Below are positions 60,330-60,551 of a stretch of 60,551 nt of DNA, in pieces. The stretch lies in the NCBI GenBank assembly GCA_031254645.1, contig JAIRUA010000014.1, positions 31,353 through 91,903 on the forward strand, in the 5' to 3' direction. The DNA is from Dysgonamonadaceae bacterium (lineage in GTDB: Bacteria > Bacteroidota > Bacteroidia > Bacteroidales > Dysgonomonadaceae). Under the pieces are notes generated by a model, which saw only the letters and a program-made list of their open reading frames with translations, made no database searches and had not been told where the DNA came from. A program made the position numbers and the translations under genes. Each line of letters begins with the position of its first letter. Position 1 is the stretch's first letter.

Positions 60330-60551
60330 AATTGTAAAATTTTAATGGTGAATATATTTGGAACGCGGATGACGCGGATTAAGCGGATTTTCGCAGATAA
60401 ATTATTTTCAATTGATTGTCAATTTACAGATTATTAAACAAAAAAATCTGCGAAAATCCGCTTAATCCGCGTCATCCGCGTTCCAAATATACTCACCATT
60501 AAAATTTTACAATTATGCTAACTCAACTAAAAACTTTCAAAGGCAACGCAC
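60293..60551. repeat. 106-bp inverted repeat between divergent paralogs
   Basis: Segment 60293-60398 is the reverse complement of 60446-60551 over 106 ungapped bp with 4 mismatches. Each arm contains the first 12 codons of a SpoIIAA-like gene, its leader and a GATGACGCGGATTAAG-word block; a 47-bp AT-rich spacer separates them. The repeat runs off the window edge, so the full length is unknown. Confidence 0.92.
60515..60551 (+). CDS. SpoIIAA-like protein, second copy (partial)
   Basis: Start of a gene reading MLTQLKTFKGNA, against MLTQIKIFKGNA in the divergent neighbour. It is cut by the window edge after 12 codons. The shared upstream sequence implies the same promoter and regulation. Identity beyond these residues is unknown. 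Confidence 0.75.
   Translation, partial: MLTQLKTFKGNA

Noticed and set aside
1..60551. CRISPR array, tRNA, rRNA or prophage
   Set aside because: No spaced direct repeats, no cas genes, no cloverleaf with GTTCRA loop and no phage or integrase genes were seen by eye; tRNA absence was not tested by a program.

Overview
The window reads as chromosome of a Bacteroidota bacterium, most likely order Bacteroidales. The evidence is a SusC/SusD pair, fimbrillin-like, BACON and DUF5689 lipoproteins, a BlaI/M56 pair with TonB and plug modules, and many promoters with the Bacteroidota -7 box TAnnTTTG (some with TTTG about 19-20 bp upstream). It is AT-rich and almost entirely ordinary chromosome; no prophage, plasmid or CRISPR array is visible. 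Genus cannot be given from sequence alone.

Layout. 1-5.5 kb: the rnf operon (end of rnfB, then rnfC, D, G, E, A), which builds the ion-pumping ferredoxin:NAD+ oxidoreductase. RnfG carries two FMN-binding domains, and a four-helix-bundle gene sits between rnfD and rnfG inside a perfect 34-bp inverted repeat. 5.9-12.3 kb: a SusC/SusD uptake pair whose susC signal peptide contains a G8 run, then a DUF6600-like lipoprotein with a long Asn/Gln/Ser/Thr-rich tail. 12.4-22.7 kb: housekeeping genes (TIGR01212 radical SAM, DUF192, mannose-1-phosphate guanylyltransferase, pdxA, DUF4837, rlmN, a GH43 lipoprotein, recA, dprA, thioesterase, DUF4491). 22.7-37.1 kb: purL, a phosphodiesterase, the BlaI/M56 pair, threonine aldolase, DUF2179 protein, sugar MFS transporter with galM, a CNNM/CBS protein, a nucleotidyltransferase and arfB. 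37.2-41 kb: an accessory patch with a frame-split toxin and its antitoxin, lipoproteins including one cut by an in-frame TGA, and a probable structured RNA. 41-50.8 kb: tldE/tldD, uvrD, upp, plsC, a probable sRNA, a FemX/GNAT-like protein and ribF. 50.9-59.8 kb: a co-oriented block with a secreted EEP-family enzyme, DUF5689 lipoprotein, TonB-dependent receptor, fimbrillin/BACON lipoprotein and a fimbrillin/NUC1 nuclease lipoprotein, plausibly a nucleic-acid or phosphate scavenging locus. Right edge: a SpoIIAA-like gene and the start of a divergent near-copy, with 106-bp inverted repeats.

A theme runs through the whole window. Many intergenic gaps hold long palindromes built from short tandem words (for example GCTAATGT, TAGTTTATAG, GAATTAA, GATGACACGGAT, TTTACGATTTTAGA). 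Most begin at or just after the stop codon of the upstream gene, lack a U-tract, occur inside operons, and come in several unrelated word families. In a few places such words enter coding sequence: the RnfB tail, the UvrD linker and the uvrD start region. The four-helix-bundle gene in the loop of one of them recalls 23S rRNA intervening sequences, which also place a protein of this family between complementary ends. This is the strongest candidate for an undescribed system here. All assignments come from reading motifs and gene context; no database search was run.
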